Of a stretch of DNA of 61,324 nucleotides, positions 27,490 to 35,185 are shown piece by piece. Made by a program: the position numbers and the translations under genes. Within the stretch, counting starts at the first letter, position 1. Each line of letters begins with the position of its first letter. The stretch spans positions 1 to 61,324 of the forward strand of contig JAGZUC010000010.1 in assembly GCA_018380195.1 (NCBI GenBank), given 5' to 3'. The stretch is from Collinsella sp. Lineage in GTDB: Bacteria > Actinomycetota > Coriobacteriia > Coriobacteriales > Coriobacteriaceae. The notes beneath the pieces were generated by a model. It searched no databases and had not been told where the DNA came from. It saw only the letters and a program-made list of their open reading frames with translations.

Positions 27490-28128
27490 ATGGAAATCTT
27501 CAACGCGACCAACCTGCTCTACATTTGGGGCGGCTTTGTTAAGACGATCGAGATCTCGGCGCTGTCGATCTTTTTCTCGCTCATCTTTGGCACGGTACTG
27601 GCGCTCGTTAAAAGCTATGCGCCCCGCCCGTTCCGTATTTTGGTGAGCGCCTATATCGAGCTGTTCCGCTGCACGCCAAACCTGCTGTGGATCCTGTTTA
27701 TCTACTTTACGGTGCAGGGTTTGGACATTGTGATTTCGACCATCGCTTTTACGCTGTTCACCAGCGCTGTTATGGCCGAGATTGTGCGCGGCGGCCTCAA
27801 CTCGATTCCGCGCGGCCAGTTTGAGGCGGCGCAGAGCCAGGGCTTTGGCTTCTTTGCCACCATGCGCTACATCATTCTGCCGCAGACATTTAAGACGATC
27901 ATTCCGGCGCTGTTTAGCCAGTGCACGACTGTCATTAAGGACAGCTCGTATCTTTCGGGCATTAACGTGGCCGAGCTCATGTACACGGCAAACGTCGTGA
28001 TGGCCCATGCGATCGACCTGTCGCAGGTGCTTATGCTCTACGGCCTGGTGTTTGCGATGTACTTTGTGCTCAACTTTGGTATCTCGCTGCTGGTTCGCGC
28101 ATATCAGAGGCGAATGGTGGCAGCGTAG
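27490..28128 (+). CDS. Polar amino-acid ABC transporter permease 2
   Basis: This is the second permease of the transporter, 212 residues, with the EAA-like loop NSIPRGQFEAAQSQGFGFF followed by YIILPQTFKTIIPAL. N-terminal helices (VKTIEISALSIFFSLIFGT) and the ELFRCTPNLLWILFI segment are typical of GlnP/ArtQ-type subunits. It ends the transporter operon. A GGGACAGTCCC palindrome follows directly. Confidence 0.92.
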   Translation: MEIFNATNLLYIWGGFVKTIEISALSIFFSLIFGTVLALVKSYAPRPFRILVSAYIELFRCTPNLLWILFIYFTVQGLDIVISTIAFTLFTSAVMAEIVRGGLNSIPRGQFEAAQSQGFGFFATMRYIILPQTFKTIIPALFSQCTTVIKDSSYLSGINVAELMYTANVVMAHAIDLSQVLMLYGLVFAMYFVLNFGISLLVRAYQRRMVAA

Positions 28129-28129
28129 A

Positions 28130-28160
28130 ATGTGGCAAAGGGACAGTCCCTTTGTCACAT
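28130..28160. repeat. GGGACAGTCCC palindrome after the permease gene
   Basis: Arms 28130-28144 and 28146-28160 pair over 15 bp with one G-T pair around a single base. It sits between the permease stop and the cytidylate-kinase-like gene. Confidence 0.6.
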
Positions 28161-28176
28161 AGAGAAAGGAATCGCG

Positions 28177-28800
28177 ATGAGCGATCTGGAGAATAAGAAG
28201 AGTCCTGTGGTCATTACCATCGCGCGCGACTTTGGCGCCGAGGGCCACGAGATTGGTCGCATGCTTGCCGACGAGTTGGGGATTCCGCTGTACGATAACG
28301 AGCTGCTGGTACGTGCGTCGCTGCGCGCGGGCGAGTCGCTCGACAAGATGGCTGCCTATGACGAGCGTTTGGCCGTGGAGAACATGGCGTTTCTGCCCGA
28401 CCGCTACGATGCCCGTTCGTACTCGGACAAGTTGTTCCAAAAGATGAGCCAGGTGATTTTGGACCTGGGCGAGACCGAGAGCTGCATTATCGAAGGCCGC
28501 CTGTCCGATTACCTGTTGCGTAATAACCCCAACCACATTGCCGTGTTGGTGACCGCTCCCTTTGAGGACCGCGTCGAGATCGTGCGCAAGAAGCGTGGCC
28601 TTAATAAAAAGAAGGGCGCCAAGCTGGTCAAGCAGCAACAGAAGGCGCGTGAGGCGTTCTATAAGCGCTACAGTGCCGGAAAGTGGAAGATGACGAGCGG
28701 TAAAGACATCGTCGTCAACCGCGCCAAGCTGGGCCGCGAGGGTTGCAAAGACGTTATTGCCGCAGCCTACCGCTACAAAGTAGCGCAGCTCGAAGACTAA
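28177..28800 (+). CDS. Cytidylate-kinase-like protein
   Basis: The 207-residue protein belongs to the cytidylate kinase-like group (PF13189-type). It opens with VVITIARDFGAEGHEIGRML, a P-loop-like nucleotide site, followed by GIPLYDNELLVRAS, IIEGRLSDYLLRN and VLVTAPFEDRVEIV. Proteins of this group are abundant in gut anaerobes and their substrate is unclear, so a true CMP kinase role should not be assumed. The start at 28177 has AAAGGA upstream; the frame extends back into the palindrome only by chance. Confidence 0.8.
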   Translation: MSDLENKKSPVVITIARDFGAEGHEIGRMLADELGIPLYDNELLVRASLRAGESLDKMAAYDERLAVENMAFLPDRYDARSYSDKLFQKMSQVILDLGETESCIIEGRLSDYLLRNNPNHIAVLVTAPFEDRVEIVRKKRGLNKKKGAKLVKQQQKAREAFYKRYSAGKWKMTSGKDIVVNRAKLGREGCKDVIAAAYRYKVAQLED

Positions 28801-28810
28801 CCGACCAAAA

Positions 28811-28845
28811 ACCACCACAAAGGGGACAGGCACCTTTGTGGTGGT
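28811..28845. repeat. GGGGACAGG-loop palindrome
   Basis: ACCACCACAAAGG (28811-28823) pairs perfectly with 28833-28845. The loop is GGACAGGCA, so the GGGGACAGG core spans stem and loop. Confidence 0.6.
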
Positions 28846-28861
28846 CGGTCGACTGGCATAG

Positions 28862-28901
28862 AAAAAGTCCCCGCCGGGCGTGTGCTCGACGGGGACTTTG
28901 C
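28862..28901. terminator. Bidirectional terminator between the kinase-like gene and nfnB
   Basis: AAAGTCCCCG (28864-28873) pairs with CGGGGACTTT (28890-28899), with partial inner pairing. It lies between two convergent genes. Confidence 0.85.
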
Positions 28902-28927
28902 CGTTTGGTGGCTAGCGCTGTAGGTGA

Positions 28928-30337
28928 TTACTCGCCCAGCAGGCTCTTGGTGATGGAAGCGGCGGCCTTCTTGCCGGCGCCCATCGCCAGAATGACCGTA
29001 GCGGCACCGGTGACGATGTCGCCGCCGGCCCAGATGCGGGGATCGGTGGTCTGGCCGGTCTCCTCGTCAGCGACGATGTAGCCCCACTTGTTGAGCTCCA
29101 TCTTGCCGCCGATCTTGGCAGCGAAGGGGTTGGCGTTGGTGCCGATAGCCGAGATTGCGACGTCGCAGGGAATCTCCTCGATGGCGCCCTCGATGGGCAC
29201 CGGGCGACGACGGCCGGACTCGTCAGGCTCGCCGAGCTCCATCTTCTGGACCTTGACGGCGCACACGGAGCCGTCCTCGCCAGCGACAAACTCGAGCGGG
29301 GAGACGAGCGGCAGAACCTCGACGCCCTCGGCCTTAGCATGGTGCAGCTCGGCGCGACGGCAGGGCATCTCGTCCTCGGTACGACGGTAGGCGATGATAG
29401 CGTGCTCGGCGCCCAGACGCTTGGCGGTACGGACGGCGTCCATAGCCACGTTGCCGCCACCAAAGACGACGACGTTCTTGCCGTGCTTGGTGGGGGTGTC
29501 GTACTCGGGGAACTTGTTGGCCTTCATCAGGTTCACGCGGGTGAGGTACTCGTTCGCGAAGAAGACGTTGGGCAGGTTCTCGCCGGGGACGTTGAGGAAC
29601 TTGGGCAGGCCAGCGCCGGTCGCCACATAGATGGCGTCGAAGCCCTGCTCGAACAGCTCCTCGGCCGTGGCCATGTTGCCCACGACGGAGTTGTACTCAA
29701 ACTTGACGCCCATGTCCTCCAGGCCGTCAATCTCGCGCTTGACGACCGCCTTGGGCAGACGGAACTCGGGGATGCCGTAGACCAGCACGCCGCCGCCGGT
29801 AAAGAAGGCCTCAAAGACGGTGACGTCAAAGCCATTGCGGGCGAGCTCGCCGGCGCAGGTGATGCCGGACGGGCCAGAGCCCACGACGGCGACCTTCTTG
29901 CCGTTCTTGGGAGCCATCTTGGGCGTGGAGGCGAGCTCGGGGCGGTCACCCAGGAAGCGCTCGAGCTGGCCGATGGCCACGGGCTCGGACTTCTTACCAC
30001 GGATGCACTTGCCCTCGCACTGATTCTCCTGCGGGCAGACGCGGCCGCAGATGGCGGGAAGCATGGAGTCCTCGCGGATGGTATCGAGAGCGCCGCCGAA
30101 GTCCTTCTCGCGGATCTGCTCGATAAAGCGGGGGATGTTGATGTTGACGGGGCAGCCCTCAACACAGAACGGCTTCTTGCAGTTGAGGCAGCGCTCGGCC
30201 TCGGCCAGCGCCATCTCCTCGGTGAAGCCCTTGTCGACGGGGCGGAAGTCGCAGGCGCGCTCGGCAGCCGGCTCCTCGTTATCGGGGGTGCGGGGCGACT
30301 TCATATCGGCAACGAAACGACCGTTAACTAGTGGCAT
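28928..30337 (-). CDS. nfnB: NfnB/GltD-type NADPH-binding flavoprotein of the bifurcating transhydrogenase
   Basis: This 469-residue protein is homologous to glutamate synthase small subunit. Two N-terminal [4Fe-4S] cysteine clusters are visible (CLNCKKPFCVEGCP and CGRVCPQENQCEGKC), then an FAD motif VVGSGPSGITCAGELA and a nucleotide motif VVFGGGNVAMDAVRTA. No glutamate synthase large subunit is present. Instead the NfnA-type subunit lies upstream with a 10-base overlap, which identifies the pair as NADH-dependent reduced ferredoxin:NADP+ oxidoreductase. That enzyme couples NADPH to NADH and ferredoxin by flavin-based bifurcation. Confidence 0.88.
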   Translation of the reverse strand: MPLVNGRFVADMKSPRTPDNEEPAAERACDFRPVDKGFTEEMALAEAERCLNCKKPFCVEGCPVNINIPRFIEQIREKDFGGALDTIREDSMLPAICGRVCPQENQCEGKCIRGKKSEPVAIGQLERFLGDRPELASTPKMAPKNGKKVAVVGSGPSGITCAGELARNGFDVTVFEAFFTGGGVLVYGIPEFRLPKAVVKREIDGLEDMGVKFEYNSVVGNMATAEELFEQGFDAIYVATGAGLPKFLNVPGENLPNVFFANEYLTRVNLMKANKFPEYDTPTKHGKNVVVFGGGNVAMDAVRTAKRLGAEHAIIAYRRTEDEMPCRRAELHHAKAEGVEVLPLVSPLEFVAGEDGSVCAVKVQKMELGEPDESGRRRPVPIEGAIEEIPCDVAISAIGTNANPFAAKIGGKMELNKWGYIVADEETGQTTDPRIWAGGDIVTGAATVILAMGAGKKAAASITKSLLGE

Positions 30338-31167
30338 GCGCAGCTCTTTTCCTCATAGGCCTTGAGGGACGCGCCCTCTTCGGAACGGTAAGCGGCCTGG
30401 CGGGCACGAAGGTCATCCCAGTCGACCAGGGTGGCATCGAAGTCGGGGCCGTCGACGCAAGCGAACTTGGTCACGCCGCCCACCTCGACGCGGCAGCAGC
30501 CGCACATACCGGTGCCGTCAACCATGATGGGGTTGAGCGACGCGGTGATGGGGGTGTCGTACTTCTGGGCGGTGAGGGTCGAGAACTTCATCATCGGAAC
30601 GGGGCCGACGCAGAAGACCTGGCTCACGGCCTTGTCCTGCAGCAGGCGCTCCAGCGGAGCGGTGACAACGCCCTGCTCGCCGTAGGAGCCGTCGTCGGTG
30701 GTGATGTGGATGTGGTCCTCGTCGAGGAGCTCGCGGAACTGGTCCTCCATGAGCAGGAGGTCCTTGGTGCGGGCGCCCATGATGGCGTGCACCTCGTGGC
30801 CGGTCTCGACCAGGTGCTTGGCGACCGGGAAGGCAATTGCCAGGCCGACGCCGCCGCCAATGACGGCGCAGGGGCCCTCGGCCATCTCGGTGGGAACGCC
30901 CAGCGGGCCCACGACGTCGCGCAGCGACTCGCCGGCCTCGTAGGTGGAAAGCATCTCGGTGGTCTTGCCGATCACCATGAAGATGAACTCGACCCAGCCC
31001 TCGTCACCGTTCCAGCCGGCCAGGGTAAACGGGACGCGCTCGCCCGTCTCGTTGGCGCGAACCATGAGGAACTGTCCAGCGTGCGCATGCTTGGCGATTG
31101 CGGGCGCCTCGATGCGGAACTTGAACACCTTCTCCGAGAACTGCGTCTTCTCCAGGATCTTATACAT
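30328..31167 (-). CDS. nfnA: NfnA-type FAD/[2Fe-2S] subunit of the bifurcating transhydrogenase
   Basis: This 279-residue ferredoxin-NADP reductase-like protein resembles dihydroorotate dehydrogenase electron-transfer subunit. It has an FAD domain (RVPFTLAGW), a nucleotide site (AVIGGGVGLAIAFPVAK) and a C-terminal [2Fe-2S] cysteine set (GTGMCGCCRVEV and FACVDGP). The start is supported by GAGAGGGG. It overlaps nfnB by 10 bases. In this window its partner for electron flow is the Ech hydrogenase, which uses the same ferredoxin pool. No pyrD is present to suggest a pyrimidine role. Confidence 0.86.
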   Translation of the reverse strand: MYKILEKTQFSEKVFKFRIEAPAIAKHAHAGQFLMVRANETGERVPFTLAGWNGDEGWVEFIFMVIGKTTEMLSTYEAGESLRDVVGPLGVPTEMAEGPCAVIGGGVGLAIAFPVAKHLVETGHEVHAIMGARTKDLLLMEDQFRELLDEDHIHITTDDGSYGEQGVVTAPLERLLQDKAVSQVFCVGPVPMMKFSTLTAQKYDTPITASLNPIMVDGTGMCGCCRVEVGGVTKFACVDGPDFDATLVDWDDLRARQAAYRSEEGASLKAYEEKSCACH

Positions 31168-31541
31168 AGAACCCCTCTCTTGTTAGGGCCGCCGAACCGT
31201 GCCTCCACGGAAATGGACGGTAGCCCGAATAAAACCGTACGCGCACAGGCGTTGTGCAGACATACGGTGCAAATTATACCCTCATGGACATGTCACTTAC
31301 GTGTGTCTTCGGCGGTTGGGAGCAGGGTTTATCCACTTTGACCTACCAAAGGGGGAGAGGTTTATTTTGGTCGGTTTTATCAGGTAAAACGGCAAATGGG
31401 GCCGGCCTCGGGTTGCGATGAGGCCGGCCCCATTTGGGGTGCTATGCATGTATGTCGGCGCGCGGTTGATTGCGATGCCGCAACTGGGGCGTTTCCGCAG
31501 GTAAAACCTGCCGAAATAAACCTGTTCCTAAATGATAGGTT
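31168..31541. other. 374-base spacer between nfnA and pth, filled with repeat hairpins
   Basis: It holds a copy of the ACCT/AGGTTTAT/AGGTTTTA element at about 31341-31390, a perfect 16-bp hairpin at 31394-31435, and most of the pth-stop copy of the same element on the minus strand (31488-31548). No coding sequence is supported. Confidence 0.7.
31394..31435. terminator. Perfect 16-bp hairpin downstream of pth
   Basis: AAATGGGGCCGGCCTC (31394-31409) pairs completely with 31420-31435 around a 10-base loop. It lies downstream of pth on the minus strand and upstream of nfnA. Confidence 0.6.
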
Positions 31542-31548
31542 TTAGTGC
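31488..31548 (-). terminator. Terminator on the pth stop codon (same family as at purF)
   Basis: On the minus strand the pth stop codon TAA begins TAAAACCTATC, followed by GGAACAGGTTTATTTCGG and AGGTTTTACCTGC. This is the arrangement seen on the purF stop at 20453. Confidence 0.65.
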
Positions 31549-32171
31549 TTGCCGTTGGCGGAGGCGGCGCCGTTGACGTGGTCGCGGGCATAGATCACGC
31601 CGTGCACGATTGCCAGACCGGCGGCATCTGCGGCGCGGGCGCAGGTGTCCTGGAAATCCTCGGCCTCGCGGGCGCGCAGCTGCTTAAGAACGTAGTCGGC
31701 GACGGCCATCTTGCCGGGAGGGTTGCCGATGCCGGTGCGGATGCGGCTGAAGTCGCGGCTGCCCATCTTGTCGATGATGGAGCGCAGGCCGTTGTGACCG
31801 GCGTGGCCGCCGCCCACCTTAACGCGGACGTCGCCGGCGGGAATGTCGAGCTCGTCGTGAATCACGAGCAGCTCCTCGGCCTTGATCTTGTACTCGCGGC
31901 AGAGTTTGGAGATGGGCCCGCCCGAGGTGTTCATGTACGACTGCGGCTTGACCAGTACAATCTGGCGCTTGCCGCCCTCTTCCTCGGGATCGTTGATGTT
32001 GATGAGCGCGACCTCGGCGCCTGCTTGGTTTTTCCAGTACGTGACGCCGGCCTGACGGGCCAGCTCGTCGATTGCTTTGAAACCAGCGTTGTGACGGGTC
32101 TCGGCATACTCCTCGCCAGGGTTGCCAAGTCCGGCAACCATGCGAATCTTAAGCGGCTGTGCAGCTGCCAT
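31542..32171 (-). CDS. pth: Peptidyl-tRNA hydrolase
   Basis: Pth frees tRNA from peptidyl-tRNA that drops off the ribosome. The 209 residues contain the family signature MVAGLGNPGEEYAETRHNAGF with catalytic His27, then VKPQSYMNTSGGPI and LLVIHDELDIPAG, and GGHAGHNGLRSI. The start is preceded by GGAGGA on the minus strand. It lies downstream of prs in the common order glmU-prs-pth, each gene with its own terminator-like palindrome. Confidence 0.95.
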   Translation of the reverse strand: MAAAQPLKIRMVAGLGNPGEEYAETRHNAGFKAIDELARQAGVTYWKNQAGAEVALININDPEEEGGKRQIVLVKPQSYMNTSGGPISKLCREYKIKAEELLVIHDELDIPAGDVRVKVGGGHAGHNGLRSIIDKMGSRDFSRIRTGIGNPPGKMAVADYVLKQLRAREAEDFQDTCARAADAAGLAIVHGVIYARDHVNGAASANGKH

Positions 32172-32288
32172 GTTTGTCCTCCGTTACGTAAATAGTTCAA
32201 TCAACGACAAAGGCTACCACGCCCGCCGAATGCGAGGCTTTGCTTCAGCGAAATCCCACCAGACAAAAGCACGGCCGCGGCAGAGCGA

Positions 32289-32366
32289 GCCGCCGGAACA
32301 GAAGAAACCCCCGCGCGACCTTTGCGAAGCAAGGGGGAGCGCGGGGGTTTCTTCTGTTCCGGCGGC
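32289..32366. repeat. Palindrome with perfect 28-bp arms and a TTTGCGAAGCAA loop
   Basis: Arms 32289-32316 and 32339-32366 are perfect complements. The 22-base loop reads GACCTTTGCGAAGCAAGG and further. The arm sequence is unrelated to the palindrome at 14998-15085, but the loop motif and the following GGAG are shared. It sits between prs and pth and may terminate prs. Confidence 0.75.
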
Positions 32367-32394
32367 GATGCGCCGGGTTGCAAGGACGATGCGA

Positions 32395-33381
32395 CTACAG
32401 CGCGAAGTCGCCGCCGACGAGCGTGGAGACGGGCTCCTCGTGGTAAACGGCGGAGATGGCCTGAGCGAACTCCTCGGCGACCGAGATGGTCTTGATCTTG
32501 CCGCCGACCTCGACGGGAATGGCGTCGGTGACGACGCACTCGACGATCGGGGCGTCGTTCAGGCGCTCGATGGCCGGACCGGAGAAGATGCCGTGGGTGG
32601 CGCAGACGTAGATGTCGCCAGCGCCCATAGCCTTGAGCTCCTTGACGTTGGCGCACAGGGTGCCAGCGGTGTCGATCATGTCGTCGTTGATGACACAGGT
32701 CTTGCCCTTGATGTCACCGATGATGCCCATGACCTCGGCGGCGTTGTGGCGCGGACGGCCCTTGTGGGCGATGGCCAGGTCGCAGCCGAGCATGTCGGAC
32801 AGCTTCTTGGCGGCCTTGGCACGACCCACGTCGGGGGAGACGACAACCAGGTTGTCGGTGTCGAAGTGCATGTCGTTGTAGTACTGGCCAAACAGCGGCA
32901 GTGCGGACAGGTGGTTGACCGGGATATCAAAGAAGCCCTGGATCTGACCCTGGTGCAGGTCGAGGGTGATAATGCGGTCGACGCCGGCGCGCTCGAGCAG
33001 GTTGGCGACGAGGCGGGCGGTGATGGGCTCGCGCGGGCCGGCCTTGCGGTCCTGGCGGGCATAGCCGTAGTGGGTGATAACGGCGGTGATGGAGCGGGCG
33101 GATGCGCGCTTGGCAGCGTCGGTGGCGATGAGCAGCTCCATGAGCATGTCGTTGACGTTGCCGCCGGCCACGGACTGAATCAGGAAGACGTCGGCGCCGC
33201 GGACGGTCTCGTCGTAGCGGGCGTAAATCTCACCGTTGGCGAACTGCTTTAGCGTAAGGCCCGAAAGCTCGACCCCAAGGTACTCAGCGATCTTCTGAGC
33301 GAGGGGACGGTTGGAGGAACCGGAATACACGCGGATGGACTTGCGCATATTCTCCGACTTCTCGGGATCATTAATCGGCAT
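32395..33381 (-). CDS. prs: Ribose-phosphate pyrophosphokinase
   Basis: Prs makes PRPP from ribose 5-phosphate and ATP for purine, pyrimidine, His, Trp and NAD synthesis. The 328 residues show FANGEIYARYDETVRGADVF, the catalytic region RQDRKAGPREPITARL and the PRPP loop DDMIDTAGTL. The start chosen has AAGGAG upstream; an inner Met (MRKSIRVYSG) would be closer to typical lengths. PurF, encoded in the same window, uses its product. Confidence 0.95.
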   Translation of the reverse strand: MPINDPEKSENMRKSIRVYSGSSNRPLAQKIAEYLGVELSGLTLKQFANGEIYARYDETVRGADVFLIQSVAGGNVNDMLMELLIATDAAKRASARSITAVITHYGYARQDRKAGPREPITARLVANLLERAGVDRIITLDLHQGQIQGFFDIPVNHLSALPLFGQYYNDMHFDTDNLVVVSPDVGRAKAAKKLSDMLGCDLAIAHKGRPRHNAAEVMGIIGDIKGKTCVINDDMIDTAGTLCANVKELKAMGAGDIYVCATHGIFSGPAIERLNDAPIVECVVTDAIPVEVGGKIKTISVAEEFAQAISAVYHEEPVSTLVGGDFAL

Positions 33382-33522
33382 TACCCTTCTCCTTTATACA
33401 TCGAATGCCATATAGATGCCTTTTTGCATTGTAACCGTGCGGCGGGGTTAATCGGGTCTTGATAACGTCTTTACCGTCAACGGACACGAACCGACCACTC
33501 ATCCGGTCACGCAGGTCACGAT

Positions 33523-33560
33523 AGAAAAAGGAGCCGTCCCCATGGAACAGCTCCTTTTGT
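33523..33560 (-). terminator. Terminator after glmU
   Basis: AAAAGGAGC (33526-33534) pairs with GCTCCTTTT (33550-33558). On the minus strand the stem is followed by T-rich sequence. The loop contains GGGGACGG on the minus strand. Confidence 0.75.
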
Positions 33561-33573
33561 GCTTGGCAAAGCG

Positions 33574-34986
33574 TTATGCCTCGTCGTCCTCGTGCAGACG
33601 GCGGCGATAATCGGCGGCCCAGCCCTCAATATTTACCTGACGGGCGCGGCCCAGACCGAGTGCGTCGGCCGGAACCGGCTCGGTGATGACGGAGCCGGCG
33701 GCCACGAGCGCACCGTCGCCAATCTGAGCGGGCGCGACCATCATGGTGTCGGAACCGATGAAGGCATCCTTGCCGATGACGGTCTTGTGCTTGTGGACGC
33801 CGTCGTAGTTGCAGGTGATGGAGCCCGCGCCTACGTTGACGCCGGAGCCCATGGTGGTATCGCCGATGTAGGACAGGTGGGGCACCTTGGAGCCCTCGCC
33901 GATCGTGGACTTCTTGATCTCCACGTGCGTGCCGGCCTTGGAGCCGTCGAGCATGTGGGTGCCCGGGCGCAGGTAGGCGCGCGGGCCGCAGTCGACGCCG
34001 TTCTCGATGACGGCCTCGATGGCGATGGTCTCATCGATGATGCAGCCGCTGCCGACGGTGGTGTCGGTGAGGCGGCTGTTGGGGCCGAGCTGGCACTCTT
34101 CGCCCACGGTGACGTGGCCGATCAGATGCGTCTGCGGCCACACGACGGTGTCGCGGCCGATGACGGCATCGGGGCCGATCCAGGTCTGCGTGGGGTCGAT
34201 GAAGGTAACGCCCTCGGCCATCCAGTGCTCGTTGATGCGGTCGCGCGCGATGGCGGTGAGTTGCGCGAGCTGGATACGGCTGTTGACGCCCAGGCCGTCG
34301 CGGTAGTCATCGCAGTGGAAGATGGAGACCGCCTGGCCGTGGCCTTTGAGGATCTCGAGCATGTCGGGCAGGTAGTACTCGGACTGCGCGTTGTCGTTGC
34401 CGATCTCATTGATGTGGGCGGCGAGCTGCGCGCCGTCGAAGGCGTAGCAGCCGGCGTTGCACTCGAGCAGCGTGGCGGCCTGCTCGGGCGTACAGTCCTT
34501 CTGCTCGATGATGCGCTCGATCTGGCCGTCGGCACCCAGCTTGATGCGGCCGTAGCCAAAAGGATCGGGCGGGGTCATGGTCATGACGGTGCAGGCGAGC
34601 TTGCCGGTGGCGACGGTCTGTGCGAACTTGGCGACGGTGTCGGCGGTGATGAGCGGCAGGTCGCCGTTGAGCACGACGACCGGGCCTTGTGTGATGCCGC
34701 AGGCCTCGAGCGCGACCTTTACGGCATGGCCGGTGCCCAGGCGCTCGGTCTGCTCGACGCACTCGACCTTGGTGGCGCTGCTGGCGTAAGCGCCATCGAT
34801 GAGGGCGCGCATCTCGTCGGCGTGGCTGCCGATGACGACCACGACGCGGCTGCAGCCGGCCTTGATGGTGGCGTCGACGATCCACTGAACCATGGGCTTA
34901 CCCAGGATCTTGTGCGAAACCTTGCAGTGGTTCGACTTCATGCGGGTGCCCTCGCCGGCGGCGAGGATAATTGCGGTTGCGTCCAT
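33574..34986 (-). CDS. glmU: Bifunctional UDP-N-acetylglucosamine pyrophosphorylase / glucosamine-1-phosphate N-acetyltransferase
   Basis: GlmU makes UDP-GlcNAc for peptidoglycan in two steps. The N-terminal uridyltransferase domain opens with AIILAAGEGTRMKS and has VVVLNGDLPLI. The C-terminal left-handed beta-helix acetyltransferase has hexapeptide repeats (GPDAVIGRDTVVWPQ, IGEGSKVPHLSYIGD) and NCDYDG-like NYDGVHKHKTVIG. The start at 34986 (MDATAIILAAG) follows AGGAGA; the open frame upstream has no site. The length of 470 is normal. It is divergent from the ECF transporter genes. Confidence 0.95.
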   Translation of the reverse strand: MDATAIILAAGEGTRMKSNHCKVSHKILGKPMVQWIVDATIKAGCSRVVVVIGSHADEMRALIDGAYASSATKVECVEQTERLGTGHAVKVALEACGITQGPVVVLNGDLPLITADTVAKFAQTVATGKLACTVMTMTPPDPFGYGRIKLGADGQIERIIEQKDCTPEQAATLLECNAGCYAFDGAQLAAHINEIGNDNAQSEYYLPDMLEILKGHGQAVSIFHCDDYRDGLGVNSRIQLAQLTAIARDRINEHWMAEGVTFIDPTQTWIGPDAVIGRDTVVWPQTHLIGHVTVGEECQLGPNSRLTDTTVGSGCIIDETIAIEAVIENGVDCGPRAYLRPGTHMLDGSKAGTHVEIKKSTIGEGSKVPHLSYIGDTTMGSGVNVGAGSITCNYDGVHKHKTVIGKDAFIGSDTMMVAPAQIGDGALVAAGSVITEPVPADALGLGRARQVNIEGWAADYRRRLHEDDEA

Positions 34987-35185
34987 GTGATCTCCTGTTA
35001 CGTTATAGAGACGTGTGTTTGGAAACGATACACGGCGCAATATGATACCGCAGGCATATGATGAGCGCGTAGCGATTGGTTTGCGGCGGTTGAGGCTTGC
35101 GCCGCCGGCGTGGCGTTTGCGCCGCTCGCGGGCGGCGTTGGCGGTATTGCGGAGCTGTCGTTTGAGCGAGGGGATGGGGGTGCCC

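Noticed and set aside
26752..28833. Minus-strand ORF of 693 codons opposite the ABC permeases
   Set aside because: It crosses two plus-strand permeases and the kinase-like gene with their spacers; it shows only mirrored codon bias.
28928..30337. Glutamate synthase small subunit (gltD)
   Set aside because: There is no gltB partner and it has direct overlap with an NfnA-type gene; NfnB is the better assignment.
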